Source of the DNA: Bradyrhizobium sp. RP6
GTDB taxonomy: Bacteria > Pseudomonadota > Alphaproteobacteria > Rhizobiales > Xanthobacteraceae
Assembly: GCF_003837805.1 (NCBI RefSeq)
Contig: NZ_RQIT01000002.1
Location: 372,001-436,000 of the forward strand
Length of the DNA stretch: 64,000 bases
Direction of reading: 5' to 3'
Each line of letters opens with the position of its first letter. Position 1 is the stretch's first letter. The notes beneath the pieces are model-generated. The model made no database searches and was not told where the DNA came from. It saw only the letters and a program-made list of their open reading frames with translations. Positions 27,443-35,059 of this stretch are shown one piece after another. The position numbers were made by a program, and so were the translations under genes.

Positions 27443-27586
27443 ATGCGCCGTCTGGTTCTTGCCATTCCCTTGCTCGCCGTCGCCTCAGCAGGGATCTCGG
27501 CATCGTTTGCCGCAGTTCACCACGCCAAGACATTGTCATTTGCCGATCGTTTTGCCCCGGCGCTCGAGCTGATGACAAAACGCTAG
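27443..27586 (+). CDS. 47-aa exported small protein
   Basis: An ATG at 27443 preceded by AGGAGG at 27432-27437 opens 47 codons: a signal-like N-terminus (MRRLVLAIPLLAVASAGISA) then a short polar tail ending ELMTKR. The strong ribosome-binding site and the signal sequence are the evidence that it is real; there is no similarity I recognise. The mature peptide would be about 25 residues. It precedes the small membrane protein/P-type ATPase pair by 130 bp. Confidence 0.5.
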   Translation: MRRLVLAIPLLAVASAGISASFAAVHHAKTLSFADRFAPALELMTKR

Positions 27587-27714
27587 CGGCCGGGCGGCGC
27601 GGACACGCTTGATCTTCCGCAAATTTGCGGCGGCGGCCGGCGGCTATGGTCCGTCCGCATGATTGCCGAAGCAGCGTTGCGTCCCGATGTCGAGGGCGAC
27701 GTGGGCTCAAGGTC

Positions 27715-27903
27715 ATGCTGACTAGAGACATGGCCATGAGCATCATCTTTCGCATTCTCTTCGTTATCGCCGGCGCGGTCACCGCGCTGTTCGTTGCGCG
27801 CGATGCCCTGAACTTCACGATCATCCAGACCTTCGTTGCGATTCTGCTCGTGACCGCTATTCTGGGCGTTGGAAGTCTCTGGAGCCTGCGGCGGAAGACG
27901 TGA
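27715..27903 (+). CDS. Small two-helix membrane protein coupled to the P-type ATPase
   Basis: About 60 residues with two hydrophobic helices (IIFRILFVIAGAVTALFVA and FTIIQTFVAILLVTAILGVGSLW) and a basic end (RRKT). Its stop TGA overlaps the GTG start of the ATPase gene (GTGA at 27900-27903), so translation is coupled. Internal ATGs at 27730 and 27736 are alternative starts. I do not recognise the family; by position it could be a small partner or regulator of the pump, like other pump-associated micropeptides, but that is inference. Confidence 0.6.
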   Translation: MLTRDMAMSIIFRILFVIAGAVTALFVARDALNFTIIQTFVAILLVTAILGVGSLWSLRRKT

Positions 27904-30464
27904 GCGAGGCAGAACGCGGCAGTTCGGCCGGTCTGAGTGAAGCCGGGGCCCGGCTGAGGCTGCAACAGGAAGGTTACAACGAGCTACCTCGGCCCGAACG
28001 GCGTACTCCGCTGCGCATCGTCTTCGAGGTGCTGCGCGAGCCGATGCTCGCGCTCCTCCTGTGCGGCGGGTTGGTCTACCTCCTGCTCGGCGATCTCCGC
28101 GAGGCACTGCTTCTCCTCGCCTTCGGCGCCATCTCCATTGTGATCACCATCGTGCAGGAGGCACGCACCGAACGCGTGCTGGAAGCATTGCGAGAGCTGA
28201 CCAGTCCGCGAGCGCTCGTGGTCAGGGACGGGGAACGCCGGCGGATCGCAGGCCGCGACGTCGTCCGTGGCGATCTCCTCGTTCTTTCCGAAGGCGACCG
28301 GGTTGCGGCAGATGCAGTGCTCACCAGTGCGCAAGATCTGGCGGTCGACGAGTCCCTGCTGACCGGAGAGTCGGTCCCGGTTCGCAAGCAGCCCGTCAAG
28401 ATGCCGGCCGCGGAATCGGCCTTGGCCGATCATCGCCCGGGCGGCGATGACCAGCCCTTCGTATATTCGGGTTCACTCGTCGTGCGAGGCGAGGGCCTGG
28501 CCGTGGTCGAGGCCACCGGCCCTCGCAGCGAGATCGGGAAGATCGGACTGTCGCTGCATGGCTTGCAGCCGGAACCGCCGCGGCTGCAGCAGCAGACCGC
28601 ACGACTCGTACGGCTTTGCCTCCTCGGCGGCGTGGCGATCAGCCTCGCCGCTGTCCTGCTTTACGGAATGTTGCGCGGAGATTGGCTGCAAGCGTTGCTC
28701 GGAGGCATTGCAATCGGCATGTCGATGCTTCCCGAGGAGTTTGCCGTCGTCTTGACGGTGTTCATGGCCATGGGTGCCTGGCGCATCTCCAAGGCGCGCG
28801 TGCTGACGCGGCGCGCCGCAGCGATCGAGGTGCTCGGCTCGGCGACGGTGCTGTGTACCGACAAGACCGGCACCTTGACGCAGAACCGGATGTCGGTTGC
28901 GGAGCTGAGGTTGCGCGACGGCGCATGCGTGCGCCCTGCGTCCGCGCAGCCCGGTCCTGTGGGAGCAGAGTTCCTCGAACTGGCGCGTTGCAGCGTTCTG
29001 GCAAGCTCGCCAGAACCGTTCGATCCGATGGAGAAGGCCCTACACGCATTCTTGCATGCAGGTCTCCCGCAGGAGGGCGAGGCTGCGGACGCTCGGACCT
29101 TGATACGCAGCTATGGCCTGCGCCCCGAGCTGCTGGCCATGACCCAGGTCTGGCGATCGTCGCATCAGCAGGGTCTCCTAGCGGCGGCGAAAGGCGCCCC
29201 CGAGGCGATCGCGCATCTTTGTAAGCTGGATGGAGCGGATCAGGAGGCAATGCGGGACACGGTCGCGGCGATGGCGAAGGACGGTCTTCGCGTGCTGGGC
29301 GTGGCCGCCGCAACGTTCGACGGCGAGGACCTGCCGCCGTCCCAGGAAGGCTTCGCCTTTCGGTTCGTCGGTCTGGTGGGATTGGCCGACCCGCTTCGTC
29401 CGGGCGTTCCCGAGGCGGTGGCTGAATGCCGTTCGGCCGGCATTCGCGTCGTCATGATCACGGGCGACTATCCGGCCACCGCCATGGCGATCGCCGGGCA
29501 GGCGGGGCTCCACGTCAACGGGGTCGTGACCGGTGAGCAAATCAAGCTCGCGGACGACGGCGAGCTCGACGTGCTCGTCAGCAAGGTGAACATCTTCGCG
29601 CGGGTTCTGCCGGAGCAGAAGCTGCGGATCGTTCAGGCGATGAAGCGCAGCGGCGAGATAGTTGCGATGACCGGCGACGGCGTCAACGACGCACCGTCCC
29701 TGAAGGCCGCCCATATCGGGATCGCGATGGGTGGCCGGGGCACCGACGTCGCTCGCGAGGCCTCCTCGATCGTCCTGCTCGACGACGATTTCGGCTCCAT
29801 CGTCGCAGCCATCCGCCTTGGACGCCGGATCTATGACAATCTGCGCAAGGCGATGGCCTTCATTTTCGCCGTCCACGTTCCGATCGCGGGGCTTGCCCTG
29901 CTTCCCCTGGTCTTCGGGCTGCCTCTGGTTCTCGGTCCCGTCCATATCGCATTTCTGGAACTCATCATCGATCCCGTCTGCTCGCTGGTGTTCGAAGCCG
30001 AGCGCGAGGAGCGCGATGTCATGGCGCGCCCGCCGCGGCGCGCCGATGCAGAGCTGTTCTCGTGGGCCTTGGTGGGCTGGAGCGTCCTGCAGGGCGTCAT
30101 GGCATTTGGTTTGATCGCCGTGATCTTCGTCGTGGCGCTTCGTTCAGGCGTTCCGGCGGACGAGGCGCGCGCGCTCGCATTCATTGCGCTCGTCGTTTGT
30201 ATCGTGGCGCTGGTCCTGGTCAACCGGTCCTTCAGCGCATCCTTCCTGTCGGCCTTCTTCCGTCCGAACCCGGCATTGCTCTGGATATTCCTGTCGATCG
30301 CGCTCGTTCTCGCCACAGCCCTGTTCTGGCCGCCGGCGTCCAGTCTCTTTCGTTTCGGTCCCGTGCACCTGGACGAACTCATGATCCCGCTCGGCGGCGG
30401 ATTGCTGGTGATCACGGTGCTCGAATTGCTGAAGCCGATATGGGGCCAGCGGCTTCGGTTCTAG
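27900..30464 (+). CDS. Cation-transporting P-type ATPase (P2-like)
   Basis: ATP-driven cation pump of 854 residues. Motifs: TGES at 155-158 (actuator), DKTGTLT at 321-327 with the phosphorylated Asp321, TGDGVND at 591-597, and ten predicted helices with the C-terminal pair of helices 7-10. Helix 4 reads LPEEFAVVLT where calcium pumps have PEGL; helix 6 has LELIIDPVCSLVFEAE. These fit the bacterial Ca2+/Mn2+-like P2 group, but the ion is not determined. No N-terminal metal-binding CxxC domain is present. Start GTG 27900 overlaps the preceding gene stop. Confidence 0.92.
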   Translation: MSEAERGSSAGLSEAGARLRLQQEGYNELPRPERRTPLRIVFEVLREPMLALLLCGGLVYLLLGDLREALLLLAFGAISIVITIVQEARTERVLEALRELTSPRALVVRDGERRRIAGRDVVRGDLLVLSEGDRVAADAVLTSAQDLAVDESLLTGESVPVRKQPVKMPAAESALADHRPGGDDQPFVYSGSLVVRGEGLAVVEATGPRSEIGKIGLSLHGLQPEPPRLQQQTARLVRLCLLGGVAISLAAVLLYGMLRGDWLQALLGGIAIGMSMLPEEFAVVLTVFMAMGAWRISKARVLTRRAAAIEVLGSATVLCTDKTGTLTQNRMSVAELRLRDGACVRPASAQPGPVGAEFLELARCSVLASSPEPFDPMEKALHAFLHAGLPQEGEAADARTLIRSYGLRPELLAMTQVWRSSHQQGLLAAAKGAPEAIAHLCKLDGADQEAMRDTVAAMAKDGLRVLGVAAATFDGEDLPPSQEGFAFRFVGLVGLADPLRPGVPEAVAECRSAGIRVVMITGDYPATAMAIAGQAGLHVNGVVTGEQIKLADDGELDVLVSKVNIFARVLPEQKLRIVQAMKRSGEIVAMTGDGVNDAPSLKAAHIGIAMGGRGTDVAREASSIVLLDDDFGSIVAAIRLGRRIYDNLRKAMAFIFAVHVPIAGLALLPLVFGLPLVLGPVHIAFLELIIDPVCSLVFEAEREERDVMARPPRRADAELFSWALVGWSVLQGVMAFGLIAVIFVVALRSGVPADEARALAFIALVVCIVALVLVNRSFSASFLSAFFRPNPALLWIFLSIALVLATALFWPPASSLFRFGPVHLDELMIPLGGGLLVITVLELLKPIWGQRLRF

Positions 30465-30964
30465 CCGCTATGCCGGGGAGCCGTAGGTGGCGCGGACTCC
30501 GGCCGGTGCGGATCCTCCTTGCCGCCGAGGGCGCGATGCAGCCAGCGCTCGATGCGGCGGCCGATCGTGAGCAGCACGAAGGCGACAGCCAGCGCGACCA
30601 GGACGATCTTCCATTGTCCGGCGCCGCAGGCAATGCCGAGACAGGCGGCGAGAAAGGTGCAGGCCGCGCTGGTGAGGCCCCGCACGCGAAAGCCGTCGCT
30701 CTCGTGGACGATGACGCCGGCACCGAGGAAGCCGATGCCGGTCAGGATGCCCTGGATCACGCGGCTCGCCGCATCGGTCATCCTGCCGGGCTCGGCGAAC
30801 TGGACCGCGAGCAGCACGACGGTTGCCGTTGAGAGCCCTACGATGCCGAGCGTCTTCAGGCCGATCGGCTTGCCATGCAGGTCGCGATTGAGGCCGAGCG
30901 CGCCGCCGGCGAGCGTCGCCGCGCCGAGGCGAAGCAGGATTTCGGGCCAGTCCAGCTCGGTCAT
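30461..30964 (-). CDS. MgtC/SapB-family membrane protein
   Basis: A 167-residue inner-membrane protein with the family start LLRLGAATLAGGALGLNRDLHGKPIGLKTLGIVGLSTA, then GILTGIGFLGAGVIVHESDGFRVRGLTSAACTFLAACLGIACGAG, given here in part to show the MgtC core, and a C-terminal helix. Relatives affect magnesium homeostasis, acid tolerance or ATP synthase inhibition. It converges with the P-type ATPase, their ends overlapping by 4 bp. Confidence 0.9.
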   Translation of the reverse strand: MTELDWPEILLRLGAATLAGGALGLNRDLHGKPIGLKTLGIVGLSTATVVLLAVQFAEPGRMTDAASRVIQGILTGIGFLGAGVIVHESDGFRVRGLTSAACTFLAACLGIACGAGQWKIVLVALAVAFVLLTIGRRIERWLHRALGGKEDPHRPESAPPTAPRHSG

Positions 30965-30974
30965 GTCTTGCCCG

Positions 30975-31556
30975 TCACCTCTTCGGCAGTCGTCCCATCA
31001 GGTAGAACTCCTCGTTCGGGCGCATGCCGGTGAAATTCGCCAGCCGGTTCGACAGTGCAAAGAAGGCGGCGATCGCGGCGATATCCCAGACGTCGTCGTC
31101 GCTGAAGCCGTGCGGCTGGAGCGCGGCGAAATCGTCCTCGGAAATCCGCTGCGCGTCGGCCGAGACCTTCATCGCGAAGTCGAGCATCGCTTTCTGCCGC
31201 GGCGTGATGTCGGCCTTGCGGTAGTTCACCGCGACCTGGTCGGCGATCAGCGGGTTCTTGGCGCGGATGCGCAGGATCGCGCCATGGGCGATCACGCAAT
31301 ACTGGCACTGGTTGGCCGCCGACGTCGCCACCACGATCATCTCGCGCTCGGCCTTGGTCAGGCCGCCGTCCTTCTCCATCAGTGCGTCGTGATAGGCGAA
31401 GAAGGCGCGGAACTCGTCGGGACGATAGGCCAACGTGAGGAACACGTTCGGCACGAAGCCGCTCTTCTCCTGGACTGCGAGGAGGCGCGTGCGGATGTCG
31501 TCGGGCAGCGTGTCGAGGGCGGGGGCGGGGAAGCGTTGCGCGGCGGTTTTTGTCAT
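30975..31556 (-). CDS. Peroxidase-related enzyme of the carboxymuconolactone decarboxylase/AhpD fold
   Basis: A 193-residue AhpD-like protein. The redox motif is CQYC in SAANQCQYCVIAHGAIL (residues about 90), with the conserved downstream His, and the long helix SDDDVWDIAAIAAFFALSNRLANFTG is typical of the uncharacterised peroxidase-related subgroup. The likely role is thiol-dependent alkylhydroperoxide reduction in the cytoplasm. It ends 10 bp before the MgtC gene start and so may be co-transcribed with it. Confidence 0.85.
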   Translation of the reverse strand: MTKTAAQRFPAPALDTLPDDIRTRLLAVQEKSGFVPNVFLTLAYRPDEFRAFFAYHDALMEKDGGLTKAEREMIVVATSAANQCQYCVIAHGAILRIRAKNPLIADQVAVNYRKADITPRQKAMLDFAMKVSADAQRISEDDFAALQPHGFSDDDVWDIAAIAAFFALSNRLANFTGMRPNEEFYLMGRLPKR

Positions 31557-31627
31557 GGGCGTGGATTCCGGCTTGGGGCAGAAACCATAGTCTATGCGGA
31601 AGGGACGCTCCAGAGGCGTCGCAGGGT

Positions 31628-31768
31628 CTCGTGCCCCGGACGCGGCGCAGCGCCGCTTCGGCGGTACGCCGCTGAGCCGGGGCCAGGTTTGTCTAAGGGT
31701 GGTGATCGCGGCGTGGGTCCCGGCTCTGCGCAGCAGCGTTGCACGCTGCGGCGCGTCCGGGACACGAG
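31628..31768. repeat. Intergenic inverted repeat, 23-bp arms
   Basis: Arms 31628-31650 (CTCGTGCCCCGGACGCGGCG...) and 31746-31768 (its reverse complement with two mismatches) enclose about 95 bases that themselves contain GC-rich short palindromes such as CGCCGCTTCGGCGGTACGCC. This is another dispersed Bradyrhizobium-type repeat. It fills the space between the AhpD-like gene and the HerA-type gene. Confidence 0.65.
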
Positions 31769-31775
31769 AGATGTG

Positions 31776-33533
31776 CTACCGCAGCGGCTTCTTCAACAGC
31801 GAGAAGCGGTCTGGATCGAGGCCCATCGATGGTTGCAGCATCGGAGCTTCGACGCTGGACATCGTCTTCGCCGGCGGTGCCGAGAACACGGGGTCGTTCG
31901 GCACGTCGCGCTGCGAGGTGGCGCCGCGCCAGCGCTCGAGCACGGCGCTGACGAAATGCATGTCGTGGCCGGAGGTAACGGACGGTACGCTGCTGATGGT
32001 GGCCTCGCCGCGCGGCAATTGGTGCGGCGGCACCTCCTTGAAACGCAGGCGCGTCGGCAGGGCAACGCCTTCGCCGAAGGCCAGCACTTCACGCGTGCCA
32101 AGCGACGGCACGAAGGAGAGCAGGTTCGCGGCCGCGTCCGACACCGCCGCGCGCAGCAGCGCCTGGTCGCGGTCATTGGCGAGGCGCATCGTGAACAGCG
32201 TATTGCACTGGGAAATGATGGTGGCGTCAAGCTCGGCCGGGCGCTGGGTGATGAGGCCGAGATAGACGCCGTATTTGCGACCCTCCTTGGCGATGCGCGA
32301 CACCGCCTTGCGGGTCGGCCCGAAGCCGACGTTACGGTCGGCGGAGGCATAGCGATGCGCTTCCTCGCAGACGAACAGCAACGGCGAGACGCCGTCGCTC
32401 CACAGGCCGAAGTCGAAGGCCATGCGGCACAGCACCGAGACGACGGAATCGATCACTTCGGCCGGGAAGCCGGCGAGTTGCATCACCGTCATCGGCTTGC
32501 CGTTGGCCGGCAGGCGGAACAGATGGCTGATCACCTCGGCCATGGTGTCGCCGCCGACATTGGCGTTGTCGAACATGAAGGTGTAGCGGGGGTCGTTGCG
32601 CACGGCTTCGATGCGCGAGATCAGCTTGTGATAGATGATGCGCGAGGAGCGGTTCTCGAGCTTGCCCATGCGCTCGTCGATCAGCGACAACAGGTCGACC
32701 AGGCGATAGGGCACCGGGGTGTCGACCGTGTAGCCGATCTGCTTGGGGTCGATGCGCTTGAGGCCGATGCGGTCGGCGTTCTGGTACTGAGTGTAGACGC
32801 CCTTGGCGAGCGGGATCACCTCGGCGAGGATGTCGAGCTCCTCGGGCACGCCGGCGCGGCCGCCGAACAGCACGTCGACGATTTCCTCGAAGTTGAACAG
32901 CCAGAACGGCAGCTTCAGATTTCGCGGGTTGAGCACCAGCGCGCGGTCGCCGAAGCAGCGGCCATATTCATTGTGCACGTCGAGCAGGAAGATGCGCAGG
33001 TTCGGCCGCGCCTTCAGGATCTCGTTGAGCAGCAGCGAGACGCCGGTCGATTTGCCGACGCCGGTCGAACCCAGCACGGCAAAATGCTTGGACAGCATCT
33101 CCTCGACATCAACATAGGCGACGACGGAGCGGTCCTGCTGGAGGAACCCCACATTGATCTGATCCGACCCGGTCGGTGCGTAGATCGTGCGCAGCTCCTG
33201 GCTGGTGATCAGGTCGACGGCATCGCCGATGGTCGGATAATTGGTGACACCGCGCTGGAATTTGGCCTTGTCCGCGGCGTTGAGGATCTCGCCGAGCAGG
33301 TCGACCGAGGCAATGGCGATGTAGCCGTCGGAGCTCGACAGATTCTCGCAGGAGACCTCGGTGATCATCGCGACGATGACCGAGCTGGCGCAGCGAATGC
33401 TGACGAAACGGCCGACGGTCGCCCGAACCTCCGAGATCGGCATTTGGCTTGCCGCCAATAGCCCGACCCGGGCGAGCGATCCGCGAACCGAAATCACGCG
33501 TCCAAAGGATGTCACGATGAATGAACCCGGCAA
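31776..33533 (-). CDS. HerA/VirB4-type ATPase (DUF87)
   Basis: A 585-residue P-loop ATPase. An N-terminal HAS-barrel-like domain (residues 1-130, SFGRVISVRGSLARVGL...) is followed by Walker A GSTGVGKST near residue 155, Walker B-like LLFVCEEAHRYAS, and an arginine-finger-region LGLITQRPAELD. This is the HerA-type DNA translocase architecture seen in many bacteria. The usual nuclease partner NurA is not adjacent. The start could also be GTG 33512; ATG 33533 was kept. Divergent from the extradiol dioxygenase gene. Confidence 0.87.
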   Translation of the reverse strand: MPGSFIVTSFGRVISVRGSLARVGLLAASQMPISEVRATVGRFVSIRCASSVIVAMITEVSCENLSSSDGYIAIASVDLLGEILNAADKAKFQRGVTNYPTIGDAVDLITSQELRTIYAPTGSDQINVGFLQQDRSVVAYVDVEEMLSKHFAVLGSTGVGKSTGVSLLLNEILKARPNLRIFLLDVHNEYGRCFGDRALVLNPRNLKLPFWLFNFEEIVDVLFGGRAGVPEELDILAEVIPLAKGVYTQYQNADRIGLKRIDPKQIGYTVDTPVPYRLVDLLSLIDERMGKLENRSSRIIYHKLISRIEAVRNDPRYTFMFDNANVGGDTMAEVISHLFRLPANGKPMTVMQLAGFPAEVIDSVVSVLCRMAFDFGLWSDGVSPLLFVCEEAHRYASADRNVGFGPTRKAVSRIAKEGRKYGVYLGLITQRPAELDATIISQCNTLFTMRLANDRDQALLRAAVSDAAANLLSFVPSLGTREVLAFGEGVALPTRLRFKEVPPHQLPRGEATISSVPSVTSGHDMHFVSAVLERWRGATSQRDVPNDPVFSAPPAKTMSSVEAPMLQPSMGLDPDRFSLLKKPLR

Positions 33534-33810
33534 GAGCTAAGGGATTTGCTCCGGACTATGCGCGGCCGTCGCTGGACAAAGGGTTAAACGCCGGGCGTGC
33601 CTGCTCCGTCAAATCCGCGACAATTCGGCCGCCAGGTTTGTTCCTGATGCATACTCATGGGCGGAATCGCCGGGAAATTGCTGCCTTTCGAGGCCGAATG
33701 CACCGGGCCGACCTTAAGGAAGATTTTACCATTCAGGCGGGCTACCGTCCGTTTGGAAGGTGGGCCGGTCGTGGCCGGCTGCCATTTGCAGCAGGCGTGG
33801 CGGCTTGATT
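33534..33810. other. Gene-free stretch upstream of the extradiol dioxygenase promoter
   Basis: Part of a 411-base gap between divergent genes. Short open frames occur here but have no protein-like features or ribosome-binding sites. I see no repeat or RNA gene. The regulated promoter begins at about 33811, listed separately, and leaves a leader of roughly 95 bases before the dioxygenase start. Confidence 0.5.
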
Positions 33811-33848
33811 TGTTGACGGGACCTAATCATTTGTACATTAGTACAAAT
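33811..33848 (+). promoter_or_regulatory. Promoter with palindromic operator, matches the TetR gene promoter
   Basis: TTGACG (33813-33818) is followed by GGACCTAATC and then a palindrome with arms ATTTGTAC and GTACAAAT around ATTA (33829-33848). The 38 bases are identical in 33 positions to 57563-57600 in front of the TetR gene. The operator covers the expected -10 region, so binding would repress. The conserved spacing between TTGACG and the palindrome in both copies supports a real promoter-operator. Confidence 0.72.
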
Positions 33849-33944
33849 GAAATCACCGGCGCCGTGCGGGGGCGCGTCGTTGTGTCCTGCGTTCAATCGC
33901 GCCGTCCGGTGGAGCCGGATCGCAGCGACCTCCTGGAGGAATAC

Positions 33945-34910
33945 ATGCAGCCCGAACCGATCCTCGATCTCGCCCATCTCGGCCACATGGAGCTGCTGAC
34001 GCCGAAGCCCGACGAGAGTTTGAAATTCTTCGTCGATGTGATGGGCATGACCGTCAGCGGACGACAAGGCGACTCGGTTTACCTGCGCGGCTGGGACGAT
34101 TACGAGCGCTATTCGCTCAAGCTCACGGAGTCGAGGACGTCAGGCATGGGCCACATGGCGCTACGCGCGCGCAGCCAGCAGGCGCTGGAGCGCCGGGTCG
34201 CCGCGCTGAAAGGATCCGGCTTTGACATCGGCTGGATCGACGGCGACATGGGGCAGGGGCCGACCTTCCGCTGTCGCGATCCCGATGGCCACATCGTCGA
34301 GCTCTATTACGAGACCGAATGGTATCAGGCGCCGCCGGAGCTGAAGCCCGCGCTGAAGAACCAGGCGCAGCGCTTTCCGGCGCGCGGCGTCAACGTCCGC
34401 CGGCTCGATCATCTCAACTGCCTTGCCGTCGACATCAAGGCCAACCGCGAATTCTTCGAGAATTACCTCGGCTGCCGCCTCACCGAACAGATCGTGCTCA
34501 ATGACGGCCGCGAAGCGGCGATGTGGCTGACGATGTCGAACAAGAGCTACGACTTCGCCTATTCACTCGACCATTCCGGCGTGCCCGGCCGCTTCCACCA
34601 CGTCACCTACGCGCTCGACAGTCGCGAGGAGATCCTGCGCGCGGCGGATATCTTCCTGGAGAATGGCGTGCATATCGAGACCGGGCCGCACAAGCACGCG
34701 ATCCAGCAGACTTTCTTCCTCTACGTCTACGAGCCCGGCGGCAACCGCGTCGAGGTCGCCAATGCCGGCGCGCGTCTCATTCTCGCGCCCGATTGGAAGC
34801 CGATCGTGTGGACCGAGGAGGAGCGCAAGAAGGGCCAGGCCTGGGGATTGAAGACGATCGAGTCCTTCCACACCCACGGCACGCCCCCGGTGGAGGTGAA
34901 GCACGGGTAG
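33945..34910 (+). CDS. Extradiol (catechol 2,3-dioxygenase-type) ring-cleavage dioxygenase
   Basis: A 321-residue type I extradiol dioxygenase of two VOC modules. The N-terminal module (HLGHMELLTPKPDESLKFF) and the C-terminal catalytic module are both visible. Likely iron ligands are the His in RRLDHLNCLAVD, the His in RFHHVTYAL and the Glu in GNRVEVAN. Second-sphere Tyr/His residues near FLYVYEPGGNR fit the family. CTGGAGGA stands 5 bases before ATG 33945. The substrate is unknown; the shared TetR-type operator ties it to the lower meta-cleavage genes at 58-62 kb, suggesting a protocatechuate- or gallate-like diol rather than plain catechol. Confidence 0.85.
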   Translation: MQPEPILDLAHLGHMELLTPKPDESLKFFVDVMGMTVSGRQGDSVYLRGWDDYERYSLKLTESRTSGMGHMALRARSQQALERRVAALKGSGFDIGWIDGDMGQGPTFRCRDPDGHIVELYYETEWYQAPPELKPALKNQAQRFPARGVNVRRLDHLNCLAVDIKANREFFENYLGCRLTEQIVLNDGREAAMWLTMSNKSYDFAYSLDHSGVPGRFHHVTYALDSREEILRAADIFLENGVHIETGPHKHAIQQTFFLYVYEPGGNRVEVANAGARLILAPDWKPIVWTEEERKKGQAWGLKTIESFHTHGTPPVEVKHG

Positions 34911-34937
34911 AGACGTAATTCTGACGTTTCAATCAGT

Positions 34938-35058
34938 GTCGTTCCGGGGCCTGAGCGCAGCGAAGGAGCCGGAATCCATAACCACCAGCCGGAGTTATGG
35001 ATTCTCAGATGCGCAATTGCGCATCATAGCTCGCCGGTTCGCGGCGCACCGGAATGAC
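34938..35058. repeat. Intergenic repeat with nested palindromes
   Basis: Between the dioxygenase and nicB, GTGTCGTTCCGGGGC at the left and GCGCACCGGAATGACG at the right pair partially, with an inner palindrome GAATCCATAA/TTATGGATTC (34971-35003) and GATGCGCAATTGCGCATC (35008-35025), an 18-base perfect palindrome. The combination is a known dispersed Bradyrhizobium repeat. Because it lies between two convergent gene ends it may also terminate both. Confidence 0.7.
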
Positions 35059-35059
35059 G

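Noticed and set aside
33521..33808. Possible 95-residue gene in the gap before the extradiol dioxygenase
   Set aside because: No ribosome-binding site, composition not protein-like, and it overlaps the HerA-type gene start.
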